In this document: in pieces, positions 28,283-38,147 of the stretch | How positions within the stretch are numbered: the first letter of the stretch is position 1 | Layout of the letters: every line of letters starts with the position of its first letter | DNA from: Durusdinium trenchii | Taxonomy: Eukaryota > Sar > Dinophyceae > Suessiales > Symbiodiniaceae | Reading direction: 5' to 3' | NCBI GenBank assembly: GCA_963970005.1 | Contig: CAXAMN010021973.1 | Location: forward strand, 69,333 to 133,332 | DNA: 64,000 nt | Translations under genes and position numbers: made by a program | Notes under the pieces: generated by a model | Database searches by the model: none | What the model was told of the DNA's origin: nothing | What the model saw: only the letters and a program-made list of their open reading frames with translations

Positions 28283-29671
28283 TTGTCCAGGAGAGGAGGG
28301 CGATATGACCTCGAGTCAGCTTCCACGCCGTCGTCGAACACCTCTTCGCGCAGAGCAAGCCAGCTTGCTCAAACTGTCGCACGTGATTCGCCAAAAGGTA
28401 GCCAGAATCCCTGCTTAGGCCAAGCTGTTCCCAGTCCACAACTTCTGTCACCGCCACTTTTTGTGTCCTGGAGCCAGGTAGCAGACTTGAGAGGAATAAT
28501 AGGCGTGCACAAAGACCATGAGGCGTGCCCCTATGATGAACTGAAAGCAGCTATTGATCATCCCAAGGGCCTTGTTCCGGGAGAGAAAGATTTCTTTCTA
28601 GAGGCCAATGATGATTTGCTCAGCCAACTCGAGAATTCAGTTATGCCGTTGGAAAGCATTGCTACCCAAGTGTTACAAGCCATCTATCAACGGCAACAAG
28701 CAGAAATCTCGTGGATTGCCCTTCTGTGGACAGTGGCTGAGTTAAACCAGTACTGGATAGGGTATGATGCCCCACCATTGCCATCAGTCTTCCAAATCAA
28801 TTGTGGAGGTCTCGGGGGAGGGGCTTTGGAGGGTGATATCCCACCGCATTTTCACTGCACATGCCCTCCAGTCGGAGATAGCCAAGTCTATTGGCCCTCG
28901 CTCTCCCCGGCGGACATAGTCCAGGATGAGAGCTTTGCAGTTGCCTCCGGATGCTCTACAGGTGTGCATGAGGTTGCTACCCTGTTCTCGCTTACGCAAG
29001 ACCCTTGTCAGAAGTGGGAATCCCTAGGGTTAGGGAAAGCGACACAGATGTACCAACGAACGCAGCAGGTGCTGAAGGCCGCACGGCTCCTTCCTGCACA
29101 CAGACGACTGCCACATAAGGCCTTCCCCAGTGCGCTCTGGTGGAAGCTGCTCTCTTTGCATCCGCTGCGACTAGTTGCCTACCTGCCAATGCTCAGTTGC
29201 CTTCGCCCAAGGGGGCAGGCTGATGCGATTCACTTCACAGTAAATGGCTTCAGTGCAGGTAGTTACACTGGAGCGGTAATTGCGTTAGCACTTCGCTGTT
29301 TGTGGCCAACCAGCCAGATCACAGCGCGACTGGGGGCTATAGCCATGCCAAAAGGGGTCTTAGCGGCCCTAGTTGCTACTGCGGACCCGGACAGGCGCCA
29401 CTACCACCTTGTCCATGCAGCCGAAGACTGTCTGTGCGATTGGAAGCCAACTGCCACTGACCTTGCCATGCTACAACAATCCTTGCACATCACGTATGTG
29501 GAAGATTCTGCTCGTTGGATGGGGAGCAATAAACACAACTATTGGCACTGGCTCCAGTGTCAGCTCCCTGCAGGTAAAGTCAGCTTAACTGACCTCAAGC
29601 TTACGCACCCCAATGTCATACCCCGACGCGAGAGAATTGCAGCACCCATGCGATTGGCCTCGTGGATTTGA
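28283..29671 (+). CDS. Mobile-family protein with a GxSxG nucleophile-elbow motif
   Basis: A 462-codon frame with no ATG at its left end. The ATG at 28092 opens a different frame that may hold the true N-terminus, which would imply a frameshift near 28280. The core VNGFSAGSYTGAVIALAL (Ser at about residue 324) looks like the nucleophile elbow of an alpha/beta hydrolase. HLVHAAEDCLCDW could supply the acid and SNKHNYWHWL the histidine. This is pattern reading only; the rest (DLRGIIGVHKDHEACPYDELKAAI...) is unfamiliar. It ends in TGA at 29669, 12 bases before the ATG of the helicase-like ORF. Partial copies at 26612 and, inverted, at 8107 show that it belongs to a dispersed family. Confidence 0.5.
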   Translation: MSRRGGRYDLESASTPSSNTSSRRASQLAQTVARDSPKGSQNPCLGQAVPSPQLLSPPLFVSWSQVADLRGIIGVHKDHEACPYDELKAAIDHPKGLVPGEKDFFLEANDDLLSQLENSVMPLESIATQVLQAIYQRQQAEISWIALLWTVAELNQYWIGYDAPPLPSVFQINCGGLGGGALEGDIPPHFHCTCPPVGDSQVYWPSLSPADIVQDESFAVASGCSTGVHEVATLFSLTQDPCQKWESLGLGKATQMYQRTQQVLKAARLLPAHRRLPHKAFPSALWWKLLSLHPLRLVAYLPMLSCLRPRGQADAIHFTVNGFSAGSYTGAVIALALRCLWPTSQITARLGAIAMPKGVLAALVATADPDRRHYHLVHAAEDCLCDWKPTATDLAMLQQSLHITYVEDSARWMGSNKHNYWHWLQCQLPAGKVSLTDLKLTHPNVIPRRERIAAPMRLASWI

Positions 29672-29683
29672 TTTGAAACTGCC

Positions 29684-31500
29684 ATGACAAGCGAAGACTG
29701 GGGAGGGGCGATTAGCCTCCTGGTGTCCAATCTTCACCGGTCAGACAAAGACCTTCTCCAATTGCTCCAGCGCTGCGTGGCAGGACAGCAAATAGCCTCC
29801 ATGGAAGAGGCACAAGCCCTCCTCCTGAAGAACTTTCGAGTTGGCAAAGAACAGCCGAGCGAGTGTGCACAATGGCTGACGAAAATGGCCAGAGACTTGC
29901 TGGCACCGATACCGTTTCGCGAAGTGTTTGTCATCTTGGCTCTGTTCCTTCCGCAGCTTTCGTTTGTGGATGACGCAAGTGCGAGGCAGGACCTATGGAG
30001 TAGCCCCACTGTCAGGAAACACGGTCTCGTAGTCGACATCACCCCGACAGCAGCTGGTCTGCTGGTCTGCAAGGCATGCATGAGTATCGCATTGCTTTTC
30101 CAGCGTGGTCACACGCGGCGACCTTCTGCCCTGCACACCTTCAGAGCCAAGACTTCGAACAGCTTGCAACTAATTCTTCCAATGCAGTACATATGGGCTG
30201 TCAGGTAGGCAAGGCCTACCGCCTGGTATTGCAGGAAAACGATGCATGTTACTCGGTCCTAGCTCTCCTGCTGGCATTCGTGACTCCGTCACGCAGGAAA
30301 AAGGGCGAGGAGTCGCTAAGGGATAAACTCCGACGCGTGAGCAGTCCGCGCCATTGGGACGTCGCCTTGGTGCCCTTCCCAGCGGACCCGCCTGCCACAG
30401 CCGAGACTGGACTGGCATGCCCAGTCAAATGGGAGTTCCCTCCTAGTCTACTCATTTTGGAGTCTAGAGCAACGAAGTTTCGAGTCTTGGCGTTTGCTGA
30501 GGCAGGAGACACGGTCACTGCTGACCATTTGTTGCAAATGGCTACCTTGGCAGCTGAGCATAAGCCTACTGTGCTGGGCATCCCTGGCCATGTGCCCATT
30601 CCATACAATCTGGAATGCACAATAGCTATGTTACAGAGTTTGCATGCCTTGTTCCAATTGCTGACAACGGGTGGTACACTTATGTACTGTCCTCAGGCAT
30701 CTGATTTCGCGAAGGCGATGGGTACTGCGGCAAGACATGACAATGGACATATTGTCTCATTGGCGGCCAGCCTAGCGCTGGCTCTCCGGTCTGGCAGATC
30801 CACCTTAGCAGTAGCAGGAGTTTTTGGGGCAGGCAAGACGAGATCCCTCACTTTCTTGCTCGCCTGGCTAGCCCTCACCACCCATCTCAAAATTGCAGTA
30901 GTGCATAAAGAGAACCCAGCGGGTAGGGCCATTACCAAGCTACTTACTGCTTTTGAACTTAAACCGGATCACCAGAGATATTTCGTTCGGCCGGTTAGCA
31001 GAGAGGAGGCAGAAGCTAACACTGCCTGCACAAGCTACGACCTGCGTGCCAGCGAAGCTGCCCCTTACATCCCAGGCTGCAGAGTTGTCATCGTTACCAC
31101 GGGGCTAGTCTGGGACCAAAAAGGACAGACCCATTCCACGCTCAACACACATATGGAAAATGTTGATCTGCTCATCAGTGAAGAGGCACAGCAGGACCTG
31201 GACTTGAAATCTGCTTTCGCACCAGCGGTCCCACGCCGTGCCTTCTTTCGGCTACTACTGGGGGACCCCAGACAGAGTCCTGGTGGAGTGGCAGACGGAC
31301 AGAGAGCACACCGCACTCTCCTTCTCAAAGCCCCCATTGGACTAAGAGCTCCCAATATCTGGTATATGCCACATGAGTTCCCAGGGGTCTATCAGGCGCT
31401 CCTCCACCACGGTCGAGGCTTCGGACACACTGAACTCGAAGAAGCAGCAATAGCCGTCAGCCGTAGGCCTTTGGGTAGTTGCTGGTTCCGCCCGGACAAA
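29684..31500 (+). CDS. SF1 helicase-like protein, frame-broken and truncated
   Basis: Starts with ATG at 29684 (MTSEDWGGAISLLVS). The frame changes around 30080-30110, after which it continues in the frame open from 30076. The first RecA domain is clear: Walker A VFGAGKT at about 30820-30840, Walker B/DEAQ-like LLISEEAQQD at about 31167-31196, and motif III LLGDPRQSPGG near 31250-31283, an UPF1/SF1 arrangement. Motifs IV-VI of the second RecA domain are missing, because near 31500 the sequence switches to an unrelated retroelement segment in another frame. SF1 helicases unwind nucleic acid with ATP. Its pairing with the GxSxG ORF in more than one copy suggests a mobile module, not a host gene. 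Confidence 0.72.
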
Positions 31501-31871
31501 GTCAAGGCTGTGTCCCCCTTCGCCCGTCAGCTGCAGTCGAAGCTGAGGATTTTGATTTGGTGGAGAACTTCATTGACGAGGGGGAAGATGTGGCGGTTGC
31601 ACGTATTGCTCAAAAAGAATCTTCTCATTTGGCAAAGGAGTCAAAGTATTTTGTCATCGTGTCTCGAAGGGCAGGTTTCAAGCGGCTCCACATGTCAGGT
31701 TGTCACGTCAAACCCGCCCGGTGCCTCGATGTGCTGCATCTTGACACAGTTGATTCAGCAGATTTCGACTCCATTTGCAGGTCTTGTAAAAGACGTATGC
31801 TCGCCGAAAGTGGCAAGGATCACCAGGAGTCAAGTTCGACTGCCTCATCATCTTCAACGGATTCTAGTTAG
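31501..31871 (+). CDS. Retroelement zinc-rich C-terminal segment
   Basis: Frame ending at 31871 with VIVSRRAGFKRLHMSGCHV, then ARCLDVLHLD...SICRSCKRRM and a serine-rich tail. The H/C-x-C...CxxC spacing looks like a small zinc-binding module that I associate with dinoflagellate retroelement proteins. It joins abruptly to the helicase gene on its left, so it is the left part of, or a tail from, the retroelement that follows at 32.6-37.2 kb. Confidence 0.5.
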
Positions 31872-32644
31872 GTCCTCGGGTATCTCTGTGATGCTCATTG
31901 GAGTTTGTCGCGAGTTTCTTTGAAAGTTTGAAATCCCCCAGCTTGTGTCTTTGAACGTGCACTTCATTCAAATTGTCGCGCCGTTGATTCAGTCGTGTTC
32001 CGACATCGATCAACGCGTGTGGAAGCAACACGCAGACACGGGAGCGTGAGAGATGGATTGCGACGGCCTCGGCAAGAGTTGTGAAAAGGTGTCAGAACTT
32101 TGGTTCTTCTTCTTTTTCTTCTTCCCCTTTGTTTTCTCTTTTCATTGCTTTGAAGGGCACTTGGCTGAGCTTGTTCAATTGTTGCTCTGAGTGCAATAGG
32201 TTCTTTGCTTTGCGGAACTGTTCCGGGTTTTTGCACTCGGTATTAAGATCCGTGAAGGTCACCGTTTTGGAAGCTTGGGCTCTTAAAACGGCCGTCGGAG
32301 GCGCGCGCGGGCGCGCGGACCCAAAGCCTGGTGACTTCACAGAATCTTATAGCGCTCGCAGTTCTGGGCATATTTTGGATAAGATTGTGGTTGCAAGTGG
32401 TTGCAATCACTTTGTTATTGGATTGAGAGTGTCCGTTGCGGACCGCAAGATGAGGCTCAGGTGAGGACCTAAGCCACACAGATTTTGGGGGTTGTTTTGG
32501 CGACCTTGGCACGTTTTGACGTGTTTGTTGAGGTCGTTTGGACGTCTCAAGATTTCCGTTGTTGCAAGGGTTTCTTCACTTTCGACCTTGTTCATTCCCC
32601 TCTTCACTTTAGGGATTGGGCTTGGGCCCACCGACGCCGGGGCA
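31872..32644 (+). other. Leader region of the 32.6-37.2 kb retroelement, no gene
   Basis: Contains a TTC-rich stretch (32101-32135) and an alternating GCGCGC run (32299-32317). No convincing frame. It is probably an untranslated leader between the zinc-rich tail and the gag-like ORF. Confidence 0.4.
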
Positions 32645-33925
32645 ATGGCTGTTGATCCGGATGCTGCCAATAGGGAGTTTGTCTCCCAGAACATGGATTC
32701 TGACCTCCAATTCATTTTGGGTGATTCTGGAGTCAGTGTTGAGAACCAGGCCGCAATTGCTAGGCGGTACGGGCCCCTGAGGAAGTTCTCTCCATTGGGC
32801 GACGATCGTGCATCGATTCGGACCGCATGCTTGCAGGATTTCGCAATCCCCCAGGACACACCCCAGGGCCGGGCTGAGACCGCCGCAGTAGTTTCTTCTT
32901 CAAAGATTGCAAAGGAGTTCTTGGCGAAGGAAGTGGAGCTTCGGGCAGAAGCCAAAGTCCTGGGGCAACCCCGCATTTTGCAGATTCATGAAAGACAGGC
33001 AATGTTGAAAGCTGTGGAGGCTGTGTATGGGATTTTGATGGATTTTGGGCGAATCGGAATGCCCTGCACCTGATTATCTTTCGCTCAAAGCTGAGGAGAC
33101 TGAGGCGAACGAGCCAACCGCTTCACCTTTGGATGAGATCATTAGCAAGCAGGCTTCATCGTTTTCGCAGCTCCAATCCGCTGTTGATTCGACCGGGCTC
33201 ATTCGTGTGACTCGCACTAAGGGCAAATCCAAGATGCCGGTCAACACTGAGGAATATCGTAGAGTGATGAAAGTTGAAATGTACGCATGGCTTTCCATGG
33301 CTTCGAGGTATAGATCTAAGCATTGGTTGCATGGTTTGACTGCTGAACCTTTCATCAAGTTCGTTGAGTTCATCTTGGGTGAACGTGTATTGAACATCCA
33401 GATTCCGACAGCATCGCCAGAGCAGCAGCAGAGGGTCAAGCCCGATTGGACGATCGTCCTAGCCTATGAGCACAAGTTGCGTCGCGAGGCCATGAAACTA
33501 GTTGTCAATCAGGGCCATACATTGGCTGGCGCATTGCGTTTGGTGATTCGTGACGCCGATCTCAAAGAAGCATTCTTCACAACCCCTGTTGCCTTGAAAG
33601 CCGCTCATTCTTCATCGGAGAATCCCCCCAACAAGTTTGCTCGTTTTCTTGGAAAGGTGCATCTTCGAAGGGTACACATTCGGACAAAGGCAAGGGCGCA
33701 GGCAAGAAAGGGAAGGGGAAGCCCAAGTCACAGGATTCTCGACTGTCCGGGCTTTCGTTGGCATGGAGGACTCCAGACAATCGTGAACTTTGTTTCGCAT
33801 GGAACAACGGTCTTTGTGAGGGTGGCTGCAATCGTGTTCATATGTGCAATCGTGTTCATATGTGCCGTGTAAAGGGTTGTTATCAGGAGCACATGGCCAT
33901 CCATCATAAAGAAAAGAAGGGTTGA
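32645..33925 (+). CDS. Gag-like protein of the methyltransferase/RT element (two frame changes)
   Basis: Starts at ATG 32645 (MAVDPDAANREFVSQ). The frame changes near 33045 (into DYLSLKAEETEANEP...) and again near 33650 into the C-terminal frame that ends at 33925. The middle is a helical, charged protein (EEYRRVMKVEMYAWLSMASRY, VKPDWTIVLAYEHKLRREAM). The end is GKGKGAGKKGKGK-like and then a CCCH-type zinc stretch (LCFAWNNGLCEGGCNRVHM...CRVKGCYQEH). An 18-bp tandem duplication at about 33826-33861 inserts an extra CNRVHM into this finger. It lies just ahead of the methyltransferase-like and RT ORFs, so a nucleic-acid-binding gag role is likely. Confidence 0.6.
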
Positions 33926-34020
33926 TAAATTGAGGCCCCGATGGGAGCCAGCGCCCCGGAGCCTTTCGTACAGGCCACATCGACTGACAAGTTGGGTGTC
34001 GCGCCGCCGATTTGAAGGTC

Positions 34021-34860
34021 ATGTATCTTTTTGCTGGCAAACATCGCCACTCCGACATTGGCTCTTTCCTGAGGAAAGCTGAGGAGCAGGGTTTTGTGCG
34101 TTTGGATCTCAGAGAGCTTGATATTGAACGGTCCAATGAACATGATTTGACCGATGGCGGCCTTTGGGATTCTCTTTTTGCATCCCTCCAAGAGGGAAAC
34201 TGGTTCTTGATCGTTTCTCCGCCTTGCAATTAATTCATTTAGCAGGGCCCGTTTTCAGTACAGACTCCATCCAGGCCCTAGACCGCTTCGAAGTAAGTCT
34301 TGGCCTAGAGGTTTTCCCTGGTTGAACACTTCGAATTCACGTATTGTTCAGGAAGCAAATCATTTTGTAGATCGGTGCATTGAAGCTTGCCATCTGTGTC
34401 ATGCCTCTGCAGGCAAATTCTTGTTCGTACACCCAGAAGATTTGGGCGTTGTGCATGGTGAGCACCCAGGTTCCATTTGGCAATGGCCTGAGATTCATGA
34501 GTTGATTGCATTGACCCGAGCACAATGTTTTGCCGTACATCAGTGTCATTTCCTTGCCGACACTCCCAAGCCCACTCGACGATTCTTGACGACGTTGCAT
34601 TCTCAGGACCCCAGATGTTTGCAGACAATGCCTCGTTTCGATAAGCTTGGATTTTATAAGGGACCATTGCCCAGGGATTGCGGTCATGTTCATACTCGCA
34701 AATTAATTGGTAAATCTCAGGGCACGTGGAACACAGGGCCCTCTGCCTCGTATCCACCATTACTTTGTGAGTTTTTGGCTGGTCTCATCTTGACTGCGCA
34801 TGCAGCCTCCGGAGGGGGCTCCAAGTCTCGACCATCCAGTGCCCCACAACCCGTGGTGTC
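34021..34860 (+). pseudogene. Methyltransferase-like ORF of an RT element, broken at the catalytic motif
   Basis: The ATG at 34021 opens MYLFAGKHRHSDIGSFL, which resembles SAM-binding motif I of C5-methyltransferases. LDLRELDIERS...HDLTD follows, then WFLIVSPPCN, the PPC motif that carries the catalytic Cys. Directly after Asn a stop and a few extra bases interrupt the frame (34231-34237). Homology resumes at 34238 in another frame with FSRARF and continues through FLFVHPEDLGVV (in the place of the ENV motif) and LPRDCGHVHTRKLIGK. The part after 34860 is a low-complexity linker towards the RT. This is a second methyltransferase-like domain, unrelated in arrangement to that at 4.0-5.1 kb. Assignment as C5-type rather than another Rossmann methyltransferase rests on the PPC motif. 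Confidence 0.65.
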
Positions 34861-35233
34861 CGTTGAAGCTGAGCCCGCCTTTTGTCCTGCCCCTAAGATA
34901 AATAGAGTTGCTCCCCCTAAGATAAACAGGGATCCACCACCACTGGACTCACAGCCTCCAGCGAAAGTCCCAAGACTTGTGAAACAGACTGAAGTTCTTG
35001 ACCTGACAGGTGAAGATGACGTGGCCCCCCCAGTCCACTTCAATCAGCCGACTGGTGAAGATGGGCTGAGGGCTCAAGAGTCCGACGGCTTTGACATGGA
35101 GGCGTGCTTGAACAGAGGTCACCCCATGACCGTGGAGTGGGGGGGCAAGAGTCGTGAGTTCGTTGACGGCTTTGGGCTTTGTAGCCCTGGGAGATGACCC
35201 CCAAGGGCGCGGGGTGAAAGGAGATCCAGTGGA

Positions 35234-37240
35234 ATGAAAGAGCTCGCGGCAGCTACTTTCGACCTCCTCCGCCGGATGGTGCAGCGTGTCATCGAGAAAC
35301 CTAAAAAGGAGGCCTTCAGACTTGTGACGGGCAAACTTTCTCAGTCCCCTTTTTCTGAGGAAGTTCTTGCAGTGCTTCGTCGCGAGTGGGCCGGGCTGCT
35401 ACTGGATCCAGAGGATGCCTTGGTCGTGGATCAGGGGCAGCCCTTCCTTTTGAGAGGCCTGGCCCAATGGCTCAAAGTCTTTTCCGATCCGGACGCCAAT
35501 TGGCTTGTGGACGTTGAGGACTCGTTCGCCTCGGTTTGCCTTGGCGTTGAAAAGCCTCTTGCCAGGTCTCCTCAGGTGTGCCCCCCGAAGGTTAAGCATC
35601 GCAAGTTGGACGATTCAGACTTTTGCTCAATTGCACAAAACTATGCGTCCGCAGACATGTCGTCCTCGGAGCTCGAAACTAAGTTTAGGGAAGAGGAGGC
35701 CCTCGGCAGGATGTTCCCTTCCAAGTTGGGCGTGCTTCGTGAGCAGTACGGTGACAAGCTGAGAATCGCGTCGATGGCGGCTATCAAGAAACCGGACGGG
35801 TCAGTGCGACCCCTTCATGACGGGACGCATTCGGTGAAAGTGAACAACGGAATCCGTTATCAAGACCAACTTGAGTGCCCTGGCCCAGGGGAGATTGCTT
35901 CAGTCGTTCGTACTTCAGTCGAGACCAGAGAGGCCCCCTTTTGCGTCTCTGCTGATATCAAAGCCGCCCACAGACTCGTAAAGATTGGTAAATCCGATTG
36001 GGGATATATGTGCTGTAGAGTTGACTCTTCCTCGGAGACGGTCTGGGTAAACCGGGTTGGAACATTCGGCATCTCGAGCGCTCCATTCTGGTGGTCGAAA
36101 CTCTGCGGCTTGATCGGCCGATTCGTAATGCATTGCATGCATTGGCTTCTCCATATGATTTATGCGGACGACTTGCATGGGGCATTCGTAGGACAGCACA
36201 AGTTTTGGCTCCTTTGGATCTGGCTCTTGGCCTTCGAACTTGTAGGGGTTCCTTTTGGGTACCATAAGTTCCACGGTGGCTTTGCCTCTGAGTTTGTAGG
36301 TTTCCACTTGAGATACGACCTTGCGGAAGTTGGCATTTCCGAGAAGAGGGGTCAATGGTTGCTTGAGTGGGTTGCGAAAACTGCAGCCGTTCGCTTTGTT
36401 GTTGTCGCTAGGTCTTTCGTTGAATTTCTTGGCCGTTTGGGGTTCGTCTCACAGCTGCTTGTATGGCTGAAACCGCACTTATCTCCTTTGTTCGCATGGG
36501 CCGCCGTGGTGGCCCCGGGCACTGTGGGGAAGTTGCCCTACACCGTAATTCTCACTTTAAAGTACATCGACTTGGAGCTTAAGGGTGAGACATTCTTGAT
36601 CTCTATAAAGAGGCCCGTTGTTGTTTCGCACGAGGTCTTTAGGACTGACGCGAAGTGCGCGGATGACTGGGTGATCTTGGGGGGTTGGGAGCTTGCCACT
36701 AGGAGACGGTTTTCATTAAGACTAACGCAGCTTGATGTCCCGTTCCTTTTCCAAGAAGGGAAGGGGGCCATGTGGGCATCGACCTCGGCTGAGCTCTTGG
36801 CATCGTTGGTTGCCCTCGGTGTGTTCGGTTGGATCTCGCAAGGGAAGCATCGTAAATCGGTACCTCTGGTCCTTACCGCGGGCACAGATAACCGTGCCAA
36901 CGATGTGTTGTCGACCAAACGCACTACAACGAAGTGGCCGCTCATGGCCATAAACATGCAACTCTCGTCTGCCATCGCCAAAGCAAGGCTTTCGTTAGAC
37001 CTGAGGTGGAGACCAAGAGAAGAGAACGAAGAGGCTGACAGCCTCACCAACGAGGTATTCGATGCATTCGACTTAAGTAAACGGGTTCCAGTGTGTTTCT
37101 CAGACATTGACCTTTCCAGGGTCTTCGCACTTTGGGAGACGAAGCGGGAATTCGATGAGTTGAAAGAGAAAGCCAGATTCGCTAGGACCAAGGCCCCCCT
37201 GGCTAAAGATAAGAAGAGGATTGATAAGTCTCCTTGGTGA
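35234..37240 (+). CDS. Reverse transcriptase-RNase H protein, intact
   Basis: 668 codons from the ATG at 35234. The RT fingers and palm are visible: RIASMAAIKKPDGSVRPLHDGTHSV, FCVSADIKAAHRLVKI with the first catalytic Asp, VGTFGISSAPFWWSKL, and the active site MIYADDLHG with YADD at 36161-36172. RNase H follows: FRTDAKCADDWVILGGW, STSAELLASLVALGVF, AGTDNRANDVLSTKR and WRPREENEEADSLTNE. The arrangement (RT directly fused to RNase H, no integrase) and the style fit DIRS-like or related non-Copia elements. I find no tyrosine recombinase downstream, so the class stays open. The methyltransferase-like ORF just upstream is presumably part of the same element. Confidence 0.85.
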   Translation: MKELAAATFDLLRRMVQRVIEKPKKEAFRLVTGKLSQSPFSEEVLAVLRREWAGLLLDPEDALVVDQGQPFLLRGLAQWLKVFSDPDANWLVDVEDSFASVCLGVEKPLARSPQVCPPKVKHRKLDDSDFCSIAQNYASADMSSSELETKFREEEALGRMFPSKLGVLREQYGDKLRIASMAAIKKPDGSVRPLHDGTHSVKVNNGIRYQDQLECPGPGEIASVVRTSVETREAPFCVSADIKAAHRLVKIGKSDWGYMCCRVDSSSETVWVNRVGTFGISSAPFWWSKLCGLIGRFVMHCMHWLLHMIYADDLHGAFVGQHKFWLLWIWLLAFELVGVPFGYHKFHGGFASEFVGFHLRYDLAEVGISEKRGQWLLEWVAKTAAVRFVVVARSFVEFLGRLGFVSQLLVWLKPHLSPLFAWAAVVAPGTVGKLPYTVILTLKYIDLELKGETFLISIKRPVVVSHEVFRTDAKCADDWVILGGWELATRRRFSLRLTQLDVPFLFQEGKGAMWASTSAELLASLVALGVFGWISQGKHRKSVPLVLTAGTDNRANDVLSTKRTTTKWPLMAINMQLSSAIAKARLSLDLRWRPREENEEADSLTNEVFDAFDLSKRVPVCFSDIDLSRVFALWETKREFDELKEKARFARTKAPLAKDKKRIDKSPW

Positions 37241-37284
37241 TTTTCAGGTTCTGGTCCCTAACTCCACCAGGAATCTCTCTAAAG

Positions 37285-37315
37285 TGGGGGCTCTTTTGAG
37301 ATTCCTTCGGTGAGA
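37285..37315. repeat. 31-bp direct repeat, copy 1 (partner 38117-38147)
   Basis: TGGGGGCTCTTTTGAGATTC plus 11 further bases, repeated without mismatch at 38117. It begins 44 bases after the RT stop. GAATCTC at 37271-37277 can pair with GAGATTC inside the repeat, forming a hairpin. Confidence 0.8.
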
Positions 37316-38116
37316 AGCATTTGCAGTTGAGTTGACGTTCACAATATGCCGAATGCAGTTCCTGCATCCTTCGTTTGCTTCCAGACATAGTGCAGGACTT
37401 CACCACCTTCGCGTGAAAAAGAAGTGCGCCTTGCTTTCAGCTTTGCTGTGTCTTGTGAAGTTCCATGTTTTTGGCGCACAACAATGTTTGCGTGTCTCCG
37501 TGTTTGTGACGCCTGCCTTGTTCACGTGTTTGCACTCGTCACTCGTACTTCGCGAACTTCTAAGTACACGCGCCTTCCTCCCAACACACTGTAAAGCGTA
37601 GGCTCCACTGGGCGCGCCCTGTGGGACTATGCGGTGCTGTGTGTTGGGTGGGTGGGTGGGTGGTGTTTGTCCCTTCGTTGGATCCGTGCACTCGGTTTGT
37701 ATGTGGCATGAGTGTTCACTGGTGCCCAGCCAATTGCTGGATCGTTTGTGCCGAACTGGAACAAATGAAAAGCTTTGTGCTGTCTCCCAAAATGATTTCC
37801 TTTTTGAGTTTTGTGAATGCTTCACTTCACGATGTCCTATAAAAAATTTGTCTTTGCCACTTCAGTTGTCAAGTTCAAGCTTTCTCGACATCTTGCATTG
37901 TTGGCTTTGCAATGCAGTGAAGGATTCAGTCAATGTCACTTTGGAATGTTCGCTCTCGTTGATTTGGTCACTTGCAAGTTTATGTTCCCGCGTTTGGATT
38001 ATGATTATGCCATTCAATTCCGAAATATTGGCTATAGCGTGATCTCTTTTGAGTTACCCACCCACCCTGTCCCTGGATAGAGGGTGCGGTTGCTGCCTGC
38101 ACATCTCTCAGGGCTC
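37316..38116. other. No recognisable gene between the 31-bp repeats
   Basis: About 800 bases enclosed by the two 31-bp repeats; includes a GGGTGGGTGGGTGG run at about 37649. No tyrosine recombinase or other element gene is visible on either strand. Confidence 0.4.
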
Positions 38117-38147
38117 TGGGGGCTCTTTTGAGATTCCTTCGGTGAGA
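38117..38147. repeat. 31-bp direct repeat, copy 2 (partner 37285-37315)
   Basis: Identical 31-base copy; possible element terminus or split direct repeat. Confidence 0.8.
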
